A DNA stretch of 64,000 nucleotides, from contig JAOVFP010000014.1 in assembly GCA_025738555.1 (NCBI GenBank), forward strand, positions 3,472,001-3,536,000, given 5' to 3'. Both the position numbers and the translations under genes were made by a program. Below are positions 47,445 through 60,017 of this stretch, one piece after another. Every line of letters starts with the position of its first letter. The first letter of the stretch is position 1. The notes beneath the pieces were generated by a model that was not told the origin of the DNA, ran no database searches, and was given only the letters and a program-made list of their open reading frames with translations. The stretch comes from Cyathus striatus. Lineage: Eukaryota > Basidiomycota > Agaricomycetes > Agaricales > Nidulariaceae.

Positions 47445-48327
47445 ATCATAACGACACTCAGTTGACTAACTTAGTATGTAGCAACACTATTCTCCGCGTT
47501 ATGACAGCACATAGATCTTCATCTCAATACTTCACGATTCATATTAACTATCCTTGCTTCAAGGTTTGAAATATATAGCTAGTAAGATATATAGATATAG
47601 GTATGCTTTCTCACTCTTACCCAAGATTTCACGCGCTCGCTGTGCACGTACATACGGTGACCTGCCATTACATGTATGCTTAACAATAAATAACAAATTT
47701 CAGCATAAGTACTTATAGTTATCAACTATTTTGACCATCAAAGACAGCTGTGGTACGCATTGACGCAGGTACGAGTTAAGTATTTCCGCTACCATTTAAG
47801 GTTAGAGTTATGTAGGGCGATGGAAACTCATTTTTTGCAGAGCGAACACCTCCCATCAAGCGGAGTTTAAATACACGTGGTGGCCAAAAAGGATGGCAAC
47901 CAACAACAATTCCCACACATAATGAGACGTTACACAGCTCGGAATACCTTGAAAATTTATTATATATTTTAGATAGTGTGATCTATGGTGCACGTCGCTA
48001 GTCACCGTTAGTTTTGTGCAGTGGCAAAAATGGTCCGCGAAATTTTTTGACCTATTTTCTTCAAATTTTGAAGGTTTTGAGGGTTGTTTAGCTGTATAAT
48101 GTCACTACTTCATTAACAGAGTAGATTGTAGGGTGCAATGTGGCACTTTATCTGAGATGTGTTAAAAATATATAACTCACTCAGTTTTGGGAATTTTAAC
48201 AACTGTTTAGCAGAATTATTATTCAGTTCATCAAAACAAGCATTTCTACAAGAGGAATAAGAAATTGGGGACATTTTGCGTGAGAAATATCAGGTGACAT
48301 TTCCTTTCACAAAAGAAGCGGTGACTA
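47445..48327. other. intergenic, nothing recognised
   Basis: It holds the 3' flank of the cupredoxin gene and AT-rich DNA. An AATAAATAACAAAT word near 47690 could be a poly(A) region. No gene seen. Confidence 0.3.
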
Positions 48328-49271
48328 AGTGGCGTGCCAGTCTCCTTCCCAGACGTTATGGGAGGTCTCTCTACTAGAGCGGTACACAATTCTTATTCCG
48401 AGTTAAAGGGGAATAGATAAAGTCTCGTGATGTATGTCCCACGTTCCGTTTTAGGGTTGAACTTAATTCTGTGAGACCTCCCATAATGTCTGGCACAAAT
48501 CATTTGTAAATAACATAGCCACATGATGGCCGTCGCTCCGATTTTCATTCTGAGATTGAAATACAGCATCTATGATCTGACAAATTTCCGCGGTCGCTGA
48601 TGGACGCGTCGAGACGTCGCGTCTCAGTAAGCTCAACAAATTCTTTACTGCTTCATACATGCCTACTGTCCCTTCTGAGGACGTCATTCGTACTTAAATT
48701 ACCCTCGCGTTTGGTGTACGTGCGTGTCTGTGGCGAGTGAAGGTTGTGCAAGCAATTCTCAACTTCAAACACGATATCGGATAGGGATGTCATTTCAATT
48801 GCTGGAACAGGAATAGGCGGGAAATTGACATTGCACGTTCCATTGTTATCCTCTATTGTAATGGGATTACTGTACCCCTGGAGTGCATGCATAGAGAAGA
48901 TAATCCAGTAAAGTCACTTTGAAACTTGAATTGCAAGCTTTGTTATCATATTTTCTATCTGATTTCCTCTGTTTGAATAACATCATGTTATCAACACCAA
49001 AGCTCTTGAATCACTCCTCCGTTTTGAACACAAATTTTGAGCTCAGAAGTTGGCGGCTTTGCGGCAGTCAAGCTGACCCTTGTATTTACAAATGTTTTGT
49101 GCCAGACGTTATGGGAGGTCTCACAGAATTAAGTTCAACCCTAAAACGGAACGTGGGACATATATCACGAGACTTTATCTATTCCCCTTTAACTCGCAAT
49201 AAGAATTGTGTACCTCTCTAGTAGAGAGACCTCCCATAACGTCTGGGAAGGAGACTGGTGGCGTGCACCAT
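48328..49271. mobile_element. foldback element with about 190-bp arms
   Basis: Arms 48328-48517 and 49081-49271 are reverse complements (CAGTCTCCTTCCCAGACG, TTATGGGAGGTCTCTC, CGGAACGTGGGACATA read on the right). Within each arm CAGACGTTATGGGAGGTCTC and its own inverse bound an inner unit of about 140 bp. Minus-strand open frames in the 560-bp loop (48892-48520) encode SLSDIVFEVENCLHNLHSP and EAVKNLLSLLRRDVSTRPSA, with no known family. This may be captured gene DNA. Confidence 0.55.
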
Positions 49272-49908
49272 ACGTGGATGTAACGTTAAGGCTGAATTTA
49301 ATATCTTGGTGGCGTATTATAAGCTATTTTCTATGAAGCCTGTAAGTTTGAAATATTGATCATTCCCATGACTAACATACTTACAAGTTCTTTTGTATCT
49401 TATATTTTACATCATTACTTTAAAGATTTTGTTATACAGTATGTTTAGTTATATCTTTCATCTCAGAACACTTCATGGAATATTTTTAAGTATCAGTGGT
49501 AAGGAGGTCTTTGAAAGGGCATTGGGCCATCCGCCAGCAGCGTTGCACATACAAATAGTAGTAATACTGCAGTGTACACTGGCTCCGCAAGATTTCTGGA
49601 GAAGGATGTACATATCGCCAGAACCTTATTGGAAGAAAACACAGCTTACGTTTTCACCAAGGATTGCATAGGCCTCTCGTCGTATACACACCTTAGCTGC
49701 TTTCTGTAGCATAAACTCTGAGGCAAGCTCATCTTACATAATACACATCTTCGTTTATAGTAAAATGATATGGTACAAATTCCAATCCATGAAGCCTAGC
49801 AAAAAATTCTTTCCTTGAAATAATGCAGTCACATGCACCTCGGGTCTTAATTGTCATTTTGTTTTCTATTCGAAAACTCGACGTGTGGAAGCCGTTCTTG
49901 TTCAAACT
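49272..49908. other. intergenic, short unassigned open frames
   Basis: A plus-strand frame at about 49490-49670 reads EVFERALGHPPAALHIQIVV and is not recognised. I do not call it a gene. Confidence 0.3.
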
Positions 49909-51380
49909 TCAATGTAGAAGCCTTTGCTTCTCTTCGTCTCTTCGTCCAAAACCACCACACAGAAAAACTGCGATCGTTAATGGGAATGTTGCTGCCAAAA
50001 AGTACCACCATTTTTTTGACACCAAGAATACATCTCTTCCGCTAGAATCCACCCCATCGTTGAAAAATACCATGCTGAACACAGCCTGTATACAGTAGGT
50101 ACATTGCAAGTCAATGATTGTATGTAATAGTGATCAAGGTGAATTTCGTCACGTACACATACAAATGTTCCAGGTAGAAAAAACATGGTAACTGCTGCAG
50201 TCCTGAGATGAATAAAAGAGAAGTTAAAGAGTAATAGGTCACCTATGTTATCATCGATGCGCTGTCCCTCTGTGCATCCACAACGATATCAGTCGTCAAT
50301 TTTGCAATTTTGAGATTTGTCTGACTGTCCAGTTGCGCTCGACGATTGAATTCTAGATTAATGCGAATATCAAGCCTTCTGCGGAAGTTCCTGGTCCAAT
50401 TCAACATTGTTTGAATACGTCTTTGTAACTGCTCCAATGATTCTAACGTGGAGTTGATCTCATTCCTTAGACGATTACGCTCTTCGACAGACCTAAGGCG
50501 AATAGCTTTTCTAAATATTACGGCCATTTTCTTGATAAATCTGAATTGATATTTGAGATCATTGAGAAGAGCCATGATGGTGCTTTGATATGTTGCTTCA
50601 GCGTGTATTTGGTTTAGATCCAAGTAGAGATCTTCCTGGTCAGCCCACTGAGCAGATGCTTCTACATGAACACCATAAACCACCTCCTGTCAAGAACCTT
50701 AATTAATTGTTGTAAACATAGTTGCAACATACTTACCATACGTATAACTTTCGTGTACCTATCACTATAATGCTTAATAAGGTCCCGAATTTCATAGTCT
50801 GCGATGAAAATATCAACGCTGAAAGGGCGAAGCAATATGGATGGGTTATAATTCACTTTCGTGTCTTCGAGATTTTGCCTAAATGTCTGTATAAGATATT
50901 TTGGACAATGTGCAATAAAATAGACGGCTGTTCCATAAACGAGGTCATGGGTATAATGTACAGCCATGTCATCACCGATAAGCATTGTCCTTTGAATGTA
51001 AAATCCACCTGATGCATGTCACTATATAGCACATATATTTGGGGAAATTGGAAATTGGCGCTCACAAAGTAATCTCTCCATTCTGTTTTCATCATGCTCT
51101 ATGTAATAATTTGTGTACAATGAATTGCCAGAGACAGGAGAGGCTATTAAAGTACCTAGTTTAGCGCAACGTAGTATAAATTAAAATATGTATAATTTCA
51201 CTCACACCATGTACGCTCACTAAGAAAGTGCTCGGTGGGTAAGACTCGGATGCAGGACGCTTCCGGGTGAAGTAAGGTATAGTAAATGGTGTCGAAGACC
51301 GACGCGCAAGATGGAATGCGTGCTTAGCGAACGTTTTGATGCGCGTTTGATGCGCGTTCCTTAATCTCGGACTTAGCACG
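49909..51380 (-). pseudogene. CorA-like magnesium-transporter-family gene with a lost splice donor
   Basis: Exons are: to 51208 (5' end unclear), 51143-51066, 51008-50737, 50686-50247, 50202-50163 and 50085-49909. Typical features in order are a cytoplasmic part (DDMAVHYTHDLVYGTAVYFI), a long charged helix (LRSVEERNRLRNEINSTLES), DAQRDSASM, then FLPGTF joined to AVFSMVFFNDG, and a last membrane helix (KKWWYFLAATFPLTIAVFLC). This matches the fungal CorA-like family, with FSM-type sequence in place of the classic GMN. The intron after ATGATAAC should begin GT, but 50246-50245 reads AT, one CpG transition away from GT. Unspliced, a TAG at 50245-50243 removes both membrane helices. All other introns fit. 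Confidence 0.65.
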
Positions 51381-51389
51381 GGCTTAGGA

Positions 51390-52140
51390 CTTTGACTCCC
51401 GTTACACTCAGAATCTCAAGCTCGCACAAATACTCTCGCAGAACTGCTTAATGGTATTTCTCGGGGCACAGGAGACTGCCCTCATACTACTCTACTCTAC
51501 CTATTAAATATCATACAGAACTACGGCTAGAGAAACTATATAGTTGATACAAATACAGTAATTTACACATTAGCTAAGCAGTAAGGTAGACGTTTAGACC
51601 AGATACCGGCGTCTGGGATGGACCGGAGTAAATCACAGATACACAAACATACGAGCGCCAAGAATGCGTCCATATGGGAAGATAGCGAAGGACAATAAAT
51701 CATCCTGCAGGAAGAACACTCCATACGGAGGCGTGATGCCGCGCGCTTTGACGCGTGGAATGGGAACCGCTGAATAAGCCGGCCGGGAATGCCGGGTCTC
51801 AGGCCTATCCAGGCGCCTATGGCGTGCTGATGCACAGCGCTGGTATAGCGTGGTTAGATAGCGGCATTTGCCGTGAGTCTAGTTCTCATGTCTTTTCCTA
51901 TGACGCAATAACATGGCTTCGATAATCTATTATTAGAATAGACGCGCGCTTAGCTCGATCTCCGGCCTTACTGGTAACTATTTCCCACCGATGTCGAGAA
52001 TAAACTCTGACGTCGGTGTTTCTATTCTTAGACACTTTCCTACTTAGGCTAGTTATGTCCCTTATTAGCGCGAATCGTTCCCATGCTAGCTAACAGTCCG
52101 GGACCTCTACCTTAGCTACTAAATACAACCCATATATATT
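51390..52140. other. CpG-rich unassigned stretch, possibly LTR-derived
   Basis: On the minus strand it starts TGTTAGCTAGCATGGG (52101) and contains many CGCG/GCGC words; the first CorA-like exon may be fused to it. No opposite LTR end or target duplication was found. Open frames here lack known motifs. Confidence 0.2.
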
Positions 52141-52214
52141 ATACCGTTTGTAAGTAGCGCGTAGAATATAGAAATAAAGTTTTTATAATAGGTAGGAGTA
52201 CGCTAGGCGTATTA

Positions 52215-52760
52215 CTATCCATTCAAGAAAGGTAGATGATAGGTTGAAATGCTTTTGTAAAGCCAATAAAGTACGTCGATTGACGAGAACGCCTGTTTGG
52301 TTGTCAACCGGACTCTACACAACCTAACGTTTTCACCGAAATAAGTCTGACCTTTTTTAAATTTTATCACTGGCACGTTCACTCGTGAATTTTCATGTGT
52401 CTTCAAGAAACTAGTGAATGTCATAAGCGCACGTAGAAGGTAGAATGCAGAAGAATGCGAGTTTACATACAATATTGTCAACTCTGGTCTACGGAGTTGA
52501 GGTTTCTAGTTGAAATATGTAACTTAGTATCTTTTCATTGGCACAGCATTTTATGATGGAAGTACCGTAATTAATGAGAATATATCTTCTTCTCCTAGGT
52601 TCTCTGTATAAGAAATCGAGGTCTCCTTCAACGGTCTCCCCTGCACCTCCAAAAGATCGATTGACGTTGCGATATCGGAATGATCTGGGGAGCTTAAGAA
52701 CAACTCAAGTCTTACTGCATCATTCCACTCTATCTCTGGGTGACTTAACATGAAATCCAT
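52215..52760 (-). CDS. hypothetical protein, probably two exons
   Basis: The frame 52760-52551 starts MDFMLSHPEIEWNDAVRLEL and includes SIDLLEVQGRPLKETSISY. A possible donor is ATTACG|GTACTT near 52570. A second frame (52481-52215) reads LRALMTFTSFLKTHENSRVN and YFGENVRLCRVRLTTKQAFS, ending PFLNG. CpG content is normal and codon use looks coding. The splice phase between the two was not resolved, and no family was recognised. Confidence 0.4.
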
Positions 52761-52764
52761 GGCT

Positions 52765-54380
52765 ATAATTTAGGCAAGTACCAATTGCCAGTACATGAGA
52801 GGCTGTAGAGGTGGTAGGGGCTGGTATTGTTCGACAGGAAATGTTGTGATAGTGAGAGAAACAAAGGTATGAAATGGACATTGCCGCATGCTTATTAGCA
52901 TCTATTTAGAGTGCAAGAGACGTTCTGCTTGCGCCGAAAAATGCGGTTTTATGTCATTTCATCTCCGTACTTATCGGCCTGTTATAACTCGGTGCCGATT
53001 TACACAGCGGGCTTTTTGGCTTTCCAGTTCTGGCTGTCCTTTGGTCTGTCACTCAGTAAAAAGAGCATAGACGAAAAAGAAATGAAACGTTCGGATCCGA
53101 ATGGCAACCGACATTTCACCTATTATCAGTCCGCTACGTACCCCGAGACGCCGCAGACATACGGATGGTTGACTGTCGGACCTCGGCACCAAATCGGCAC
53201 TTCAGGGACGTGTATAGGTCTATTTGCTAGTTATCATAGCGATGAATATAGGATATATTGTTCCACCTTCAATGTCATGTACTCAGATTGATGTGGTAAT
53301 TAATCTTAATATAAGTATATTCAAAAGCTATTATCTGGCTGAATTTTGCACTTCTTGGGCTTATCTACTGCTTGCTTGCGTTGCATATGTGCCTTCGCGT
53401 TCCCTGCATCGTAAATTGATTCTGAGCTTATGAGACCATCAGTATTTATATATATATATATATTTAGCATGCTAACAATAGATGCAATAAGCCATCGCAC
53501 CCGCATCTATTCGAAAAAGCGGAAATACTGTAAGGTAATTAAAAATCTCATCTGATATACTATGTAAGTATATGTTGAGGATATCGCTGATTACACCAGT
53601 ATGAGTTTTATAACCATTAAGCCCATACCTACCCCCCATCTTATACCAGTGAAAATAAACTAAGCACATTTTCCGCAATCGTACATTTGCACTGTCTAAT
53701 ATGATGCCTGCCCTGGCCGAATTGTTAAGGCATCAAGAATGGATCGCATCTCCAATAACACCAAAGAGGGATGAACGAGGAGAGAAAATCTGTAAGTTAT
53801 GCTCGTGTCCAGTTATCTTTCACGCCGTTAAATATCCCATTCGATATACAGCGAAATGTTTCACGTGCTGCCATGTTCGTCCATTCACAACCAACAACTA
53901 GTAAGCCCGATTCGAAGCTTTGTGTGAGGAAGAACACAAAAATTATGTCAGTTCAAAATGCATGAACTTACTTCGATTTAATTTACCGGCGCAAATTGTG
54001 CTATGTAGATATAGATGACAGAGATATATTAAATATTCGAAGTCTATATATGTGTTCAAGTCTTTGGGTGTGGTAAGTAGTGCTAAATAATAACTAAATG
54101 ATAGAGTTATGAGGTCACGCACTGACACCACTGAAATGTCGGACACTGTCAGACAGTCCCGTCGGTGTCACTGTGGTGTCAGAACATCACTGGTGCAATG
54201 TACCCTGAACTTTTGCTGAAGCTGTCGTTATTTGGTATTTTATCTCAGCATGTATGAATGAGCCCTATTATATCCAATGTAGCAAGATGAACAGTAGATT
54301 ACACAGCAAAACGTCAAGTTATTAGATTATCTAGTGTCTGAATCAGTGAAGAAATGAGCACGCTTACAATCCGTGTCACT
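52765..54380. other. no supported gene
   Basis: CpG-normal DNA with short open frames on both strands, for example 53701-53901 on the plus strand (LAELLRHQEWIASPITPKRD, with a Cys pair CKLCSC). None shows a recognised domain. A TATATA run lies at 53447-53463. Confidence 0.3.
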
Positions 54381-54384
54381 TGCA

Positions 54385-54545
54385 TTCAGATTAGGGCTGC
54401 GCATGGATGGCCGGTATCCGAATACCCACGGATATTATCCAAATTTAGGCAACACCGGATGGGTCCGGATAATTTCCCATGGGTGTCCGGATATTTTTGG
54501 CTCATCCGGGGCATCCATCTACGGTCGCCTGTCCGGAACCTTGCA
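54385..54545. repeat. ATCCGGATA-rich dispersed repeat, copy 1
   Basis: It begins GATTAGGGCTGCGCATGG and repeats ATCCG/CGGAT words. A second copy on the opposite strand lies at about 57095-57230 (CCATGCGCAGGCCTAAT end). Small palindromic repeats of this kind are common transposon-derived sequences in fungi. Confidence 0.5.
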
Positions 54546-54599
54546 TACCTGGAACCTGAACAATCTTCATCTTGCCACTTCCACAATCACTCTCCGCTC

Positions 54600-57090
54600 A
54601 TTTTTCTAATACATATTTGTATTTAACTATCATAGTAACATAATATTCAAATTTAATAATGAGATCATGTCTAGTACTGAGAAATTCTAGTTTCCCATAC
54701 AGTAGCAGTAAAATAGCAATATAGAGCACATATATGAAAATCAATTCACCCAAGTTACAGACAAAATAATACATGTAACTAAATGTAAATAGGGTGTATC
54801 TATGTCTTATATATTGTGAAAAATCCACACCAAAGCTGAAGGAAAACATTATACAATGACAATGAGACTGAAGACAACATAAGCTTACTGGTTAGCGACA
54901 CCAATCAATGACTCAACTTAGTATTAGTAATCGATGCTAGCCGAGACCCTGACAGGGTCCTAAGTAATAAGTATGCGCTGACCAGGTTCTAGTTAATAAA
55001 ATATTCATAAAAATATTCATAGCATGTCAAAGATGGCATTAAAAATTCTGATTCAAAGTCTGATATAATACAAAATAGATACATAATGCAACACGCACAT
55101 TTTTATTTTTGAAAAGTGTTGAAATAAACGACGCATCGACGACGACGATGTTACATTTGACCTCAGAGCACGCAAGGGGAGAAAGCCAGAGGCAAATGGA
55201 TAAGTATTTACGGTACATTGTAAACTACTTAAATACATAAAATCAGCTGTAGCACATTGTCAGTAAAATACATAATAGGTATAGTAACATATCTAAAAGC
55301 ATATGTGGAGGCGGCATGGAATGATTATTGTGACATTTGAATAGGTAATATAATTCTACAAAAAGTAGATACTGGGGCGGCATCAGTAAATCTGACAACG
55401 CATTATTTTGATCTTTCATCACGTTAACTTTTACGCGTGACATTTACTTTTAAATTCCGGCTTAGCTTCTGCTTTCGCGCCATTTAATGTCCTGACGTTC
55501 GCTTTTCTATCCCTTTCAATGCTTTTCCTTCCACCACGAACTTTCACTTCAAGGGGCTTGCTAATATACGTTCACAATTTGAGGCCGAACTTTCCGATTC
55601 TCTTTCATACCGTCTTTGCAGCGGCAAAGTTTCTTTCACGAGATGGGCTTCGATATACTAGACATAGTACAGACGTGCAGGAGATTGTTCCAGCTGTAAG
55701 TAAGTATAATTCCTACAGGGCTGAGTCCCCATTGCCGTGCTCTAAATTACTCTCACTAACCTCATGTCCCCTTAACTTAGTCACGGTCAATGCAGCTTGA
55801 CACAGCAACGTGCTTACCACTCAGTACTCATCACCCACCAACATTCTATAGCCGAACTTATTGCTTACCACCACTTTTTGGCTCCAACAGCCCTTCTCTC
55901 AGGCCTCAACACTTGCCACTGCGCAGTGCACACCAATCCCTTGTAGTTCCTCGCCCAAGTTGTCTTGTCGACACAAGCGCTGTCAAAATTGAAACGTGAG
56001 GGATCTGGACAAGCCCTGGTCCCATCTGCCATTCGATGTCGAGAGTCGAGACGTCGAAGAGCGAGGACGGAAGGAGCTGGCCCCTGGTAGCCGAAATCAC
56101 GCCATACATATTTTTAAAGACTCCGGTTCCAAGTGTGCCTTGAGGACATTCCAACGAGTTCTAACTTCCAACCTTCACTTGCACACCTCACCCACCCCAC
56201 CTTCGTGAGATGTTCTCCATGCACCCACACTCAAATTGAACATAACATGTACGCGGCAATACTCAATGACCCAGAATAACTAATGTTCTTTAGGCAGTCT
56301 TCTACTTACTCGTGACTGTTCAAGTTCACTGCTCTCGAAGGTTGAACAGTAAGTTCAAACTTTTACATACTTTATTCAACTAATTGTTTTGTGGAACTAT
56401 ATTAGCTCGATAGCGGTTTTTGCTAAAGATGTCGCCACCAGAGCTTGCAATTGGTTATGGATACTGGGTCGGACAGGTGGATGGGGCGCTGGTGTTTACT
56501 TCAAGTACGTCTACTATATTTTAATGAATGATATCCAATTCTAAACACTATCCTAGGTGATAGCTCCCTTGAAACTTAGAGGTTAGTAGCGCAGGGGGAT
56601 TATAGCATGGGAGAGGTGGAGTTAGATTTTATGAGCCGAGTGGAAGGAGTGGAAGAGTGTATCAGTTCTACATTCATAATTATTGTATACTTAGACTACA
56701 TCGATGTTCTCTCTATAGTATTGTTGTAATATAATCACCATATTCAATGATGTTATACCAATATTGCACAACAATTACTTATGGCTGCTTTTAAAATATC
56801 CAGGTACTTCCAATGTTTTCTTTCCAAAGACAGCATACCTTTGAAAGATGTTACTAGTGACTTTCATCGTCTTTTCAAGGGCTTTGAAATATGATTCTGG
56901 CGTTGCAAAGCTTGGCGCGATGTTGATCGCAAATGACCTATCGTTAGGAAGTCACGTTACGTTGATGTCTTTGATGTTGTTAGTGTCGCGTCGGACTTTA
57001 AAAGACATCAAAAGATCAAAATAATGCGATGTCAGATTTACTGATGGGGGAATTCACATTTTATGCTAGGTTGACTAGGATCTAGATCGG
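54600..57090. other. no supported gene
   Basis: CpG-normal, non-repetitive DNA. Open frames such as 55519-55800 (plus) and 55906-56154 (minus) overlap each other and show no known motif. A short gene cannot be excluded. Confidence 0.3.
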
Positions 57091-57094
57091 CAGC

Positions 57095-57230
57095 AGTAAC
57101 TGCTAGTACGGATGAGTACGGATGGCAGCCAAAATCCGTATAAATTATCGATCCGTATCCATATCCGGTGGATAGCCATAATTCGGATACCGGATTGTGG
57201 CGGATCGACCCATGCGCAGGCCTAATTCAG
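57095..57230. repeat. ATCCGGATA-rich dispersed repeat, copy 2
   Basis: Reverse-orientation relative of 54385-54545, ending at CATGCGCAGGCCTAATTC, directly beside duplication copy B. Confidence 0.45.
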
Positions 57231-57340
57231 ATTCAGCACAAATTCCCACGGGTCCACGGCATCGATTCGCATCAGGGCAGAACAACAGCGCAGTCAGCTC
57301 ATGCCAACATCCGTCACCCTGCCCACTCATAATTCAACAC

Positions 57341-57528
57341 ACTCCTGGCTGCCGACTTTTTTGCCGTTCGCAAAATCCATCCAAATTTGACCTCAATAAC
57401 TTTAAATATTGACTGAACATTTTGGCTGTCGCAAAATGTTCACTATTGGCTAGTGCAAAATTGTAGACAAATATTACATTTTGTACATATCTTGTATGAA
57501 TACAAATCATTCTTTTTGTTCTAATTTT
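57341..57528. mobile_element. 188-bp insertion between 38-bp direct repeats
   Basis: The 38-bp word starting GCCAACATCCGTCACCC is exact at 57303-57340 and 57529-57566. The 188 bp between them is absent from copy A. The right end is T-rich (TTTTTGTTCTAATTTT). It could be a retroposed short element with a long target duplication, or a tandem duplication with filler. Confidence 0.5.
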
Positions 57529-57643
57529 GCCAACATCCGTCACCCTGCCCACTCATAATTCAACACCCCCATTCACTCACTCTCTGAACTAGCTTTCCTG
57601 TCCCCGCCTTGCGTTTGCGCAGTAGAAGTCGAGTCGAGTCAAG

Positions 57644-58990
57644 ATGATACTGGAAAAAGAGCCCTTACCTGGCAGACGGTTGTACACCCTCCGATGCGCC
57701 TCCTTCGTATGACATGATCACTTCCTCCCCGGGTGCTTCAGGAAGTCGATCCATTGACCCCATATCCAAGACCCCCACATCGGCAACATCACCAGCTCCC
57801 TCTTCTCCTCTACCACTCCTCAAATCCCCGTTCTCCGCCTCCTCACCATCATCATCAAAACCCAAAACACCATGCACCATGGTTCAAATACTCCCTCTTC
57901 CACAATATTTCCTATTGCAATCGATCTGAGACATTTAGCTGGCATTGCTTCGACAGTTGTCTTACTCTCCCCCCCCCCGAACGTGGAAATACCAACGAAG
58001 AGCTCACAGCATCTACATACAGAGAGACCAGGCTCGGGCTCCTACTTCTGTGTACGCCCCCCTCCCTCTTCTTCCTTTCCCTCTGCTGATGTATGTAAAG
58101 GCACTCGTCATCATCCGTAATATTCAAAAGAAACATCGAACCCCTCTTCCCACCCTCTTCCTCCCCCCTCCGTCCTCGATTCTGCCGCATCCATCCTCTC
58201 TTCCCTTTCGACGCCCCAACATGGGGGTGTGAGCGTCGTTGTGCCCGTTTCTGGATTCGATTTTGCTTCCTTTGGAGTAGGGTTAGGAAGGGGGGATCTA
58301 GGAAGTGGGTTACGCGGTCCGAGTCCGAGTCTTGGACGGAGACAGGAGGGGTTGTTGGAGGCTCTTGAGGGGTAGGGGTGTCGGTGCATGTTGTGTTGAG
58401 TGCGGGGCCGGGGTCGCATCGGACTATGAGGTCTTCTAGGTCTGGGTCCGGGCAGCCTACTTTGGCTAGAGCAATGACTTTGTCACGCACCAAGAGACGG
58501 ATACGTCACCCACTCCCACCTCTGCAACTTTCTCCTCGGATTCTCCCTCTCTCACTTCAGCTTCACCAACTACCACCACCTCTCCTTCCTCGGGTACGCA
58601 TACGCTAATGAACAGATTATCATTCATATCATATACCGACCTCCTCTCCTCCACCCTCGCCTTTCTCCACCTCCTCTCATCACCAGCAACTTCCGCCTCT
58701 TCAGAACCACCACTGTACATTCCCTCTGTAGCCGCCTCTATCCCATCCCATAACGTATCAGGAAGCATAGACGTAGGTGGGGGAATTAGGGGAAGTGTAA
58801 TCGGCTTGGGAACTTACTCAGGGGGGAGTAGGGCGCCTAGTATCCGAACAGGAACGGGGGGAATGAGAGACTCGATATTGTTGGTCAGTGATGATGTGGA
58901 GGGCGAGTGGGAGAGGGAGGGTCTTGGACGGGGGTTGGAAGAAAGGTTGGAGAGTGCGCTGGGGGTTGTTGATGTTGGGAGGGCGTGATT
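57644..58990 (+). pseudogene. segmental-duplication copy B of the conserved hypothetical gene, decayed
   Basis: It starts MILEKEPLP at 57644 but shifts frame within ten codons relative to copy A (extra bases near 57670). The shifted frame then resumes SDAPPSYDMITSSPGASGSR and SKPKTP. Downstream, copy B has +2 and +1 base changes against copy A near 58546 and 58605 that offset each other. The C-terminal part is open: MNRLSFISYTDLLSS (58608) to DVEGEWEREGLGRGLEERLE, ending at a TGA near 58988. Function is not known. The duplicated block spans about 57236-59430. Confidence 0.55.
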
Positions 58991-59254
58991 GGTGGTAGGG
59001 TGGGGTGGGATGATGGAAGATGAATATTGCCGAAGAAGTGTACGAACGCAGATCCCAAGCACCCTTTTTCATATCTCTGTATGTCGGTCATGCATTGATT
59101 CTAGTGAAGTTGCATGAGAGGCAGTGTTGGGTGGTATGCGTTCTTTCAGTCTATGTACAGCAGCCTTTAAGTAGGTCAAATGCGGTATTCTTAAATGTTT
59201 AGTAAACGATTTTGTAAGTATGAAACGACACAACGGGAATAGGAAAGACGCATT

Positions 59255-59430
59255 TTGCAGCTACTACTCGAGTAAGTACTTATGTTTATATCAAGAGCAT
59301 TGAAAAACTAGTTGCAGTTACACCGCTGGGAACGCACCTGCTGCTAGTAATTATTACGTTCTCAGCTGAAGTTTGAACAGCTAAGTGATATTTTACTAGT
59401 TACTTTTCATGTCGTCAGTTCTTTTCTGGT
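59255..59430. repeat. distal part of segmental duplication copy B
   Basis: Matches 33786-33960 (see that entry). Between 59060 and 59255 lies unique DNA with no gene. Confidence 0.6.
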
Positions 59431-60010
59431 TAATTTTGGAACAGTGCAAAGACTAGATTATGTCATTTGACTTTCAAATTGCTCAAGTTTGGGTTCCCCG
59501 TCTTTTTCGCCCGGTAAGTACATCTGAACATCCGATGGCACCGATATCTAATGAGCAAGATATGACATAATCCAGTTGCAAGTTTTCCTTCTCCAGAACA
59601 GATGACGCTGGTAGGTCTTCTCAGGCGTTTGAAGTATTAATTTTAAGATATGTTGAGCGAGAAAACCTTACACGATATGAGAGAGTATAAGTCGGAAAGG
59701 CTGGAACTAACCCTTGAGAATTTTATGTTGGACGCACGAAACTCCAAACCCACCTGGATACTCGTATATCGATTATATATATAATCTATGTTTATCATAA
59801 TAAGAATACATTTACGAGATACATATATTCATATCAATCTGATTTAGACACTTCCGGAAAACAAACAGCCGAGAGATGGCATATTTCAAGATCATCAGCT
59901 CATGTTGGTGCTGTACTGCTTAATTATACTCGTCGGTGTAAGAAAGTAAGCACCATTGTGATTGTTACCATCACAAGGATCACTATTTAGCTTGCTAGCC
60001 TCATCCAGTG
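59431..60010. other. upstream region of the membrane-protein gene
   Basis: AT-rich; no gene seen. An early non-coding exon of the next gene could lie here. Confidence 0.3.
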
Positions 60011-60017
60011 AACACTA

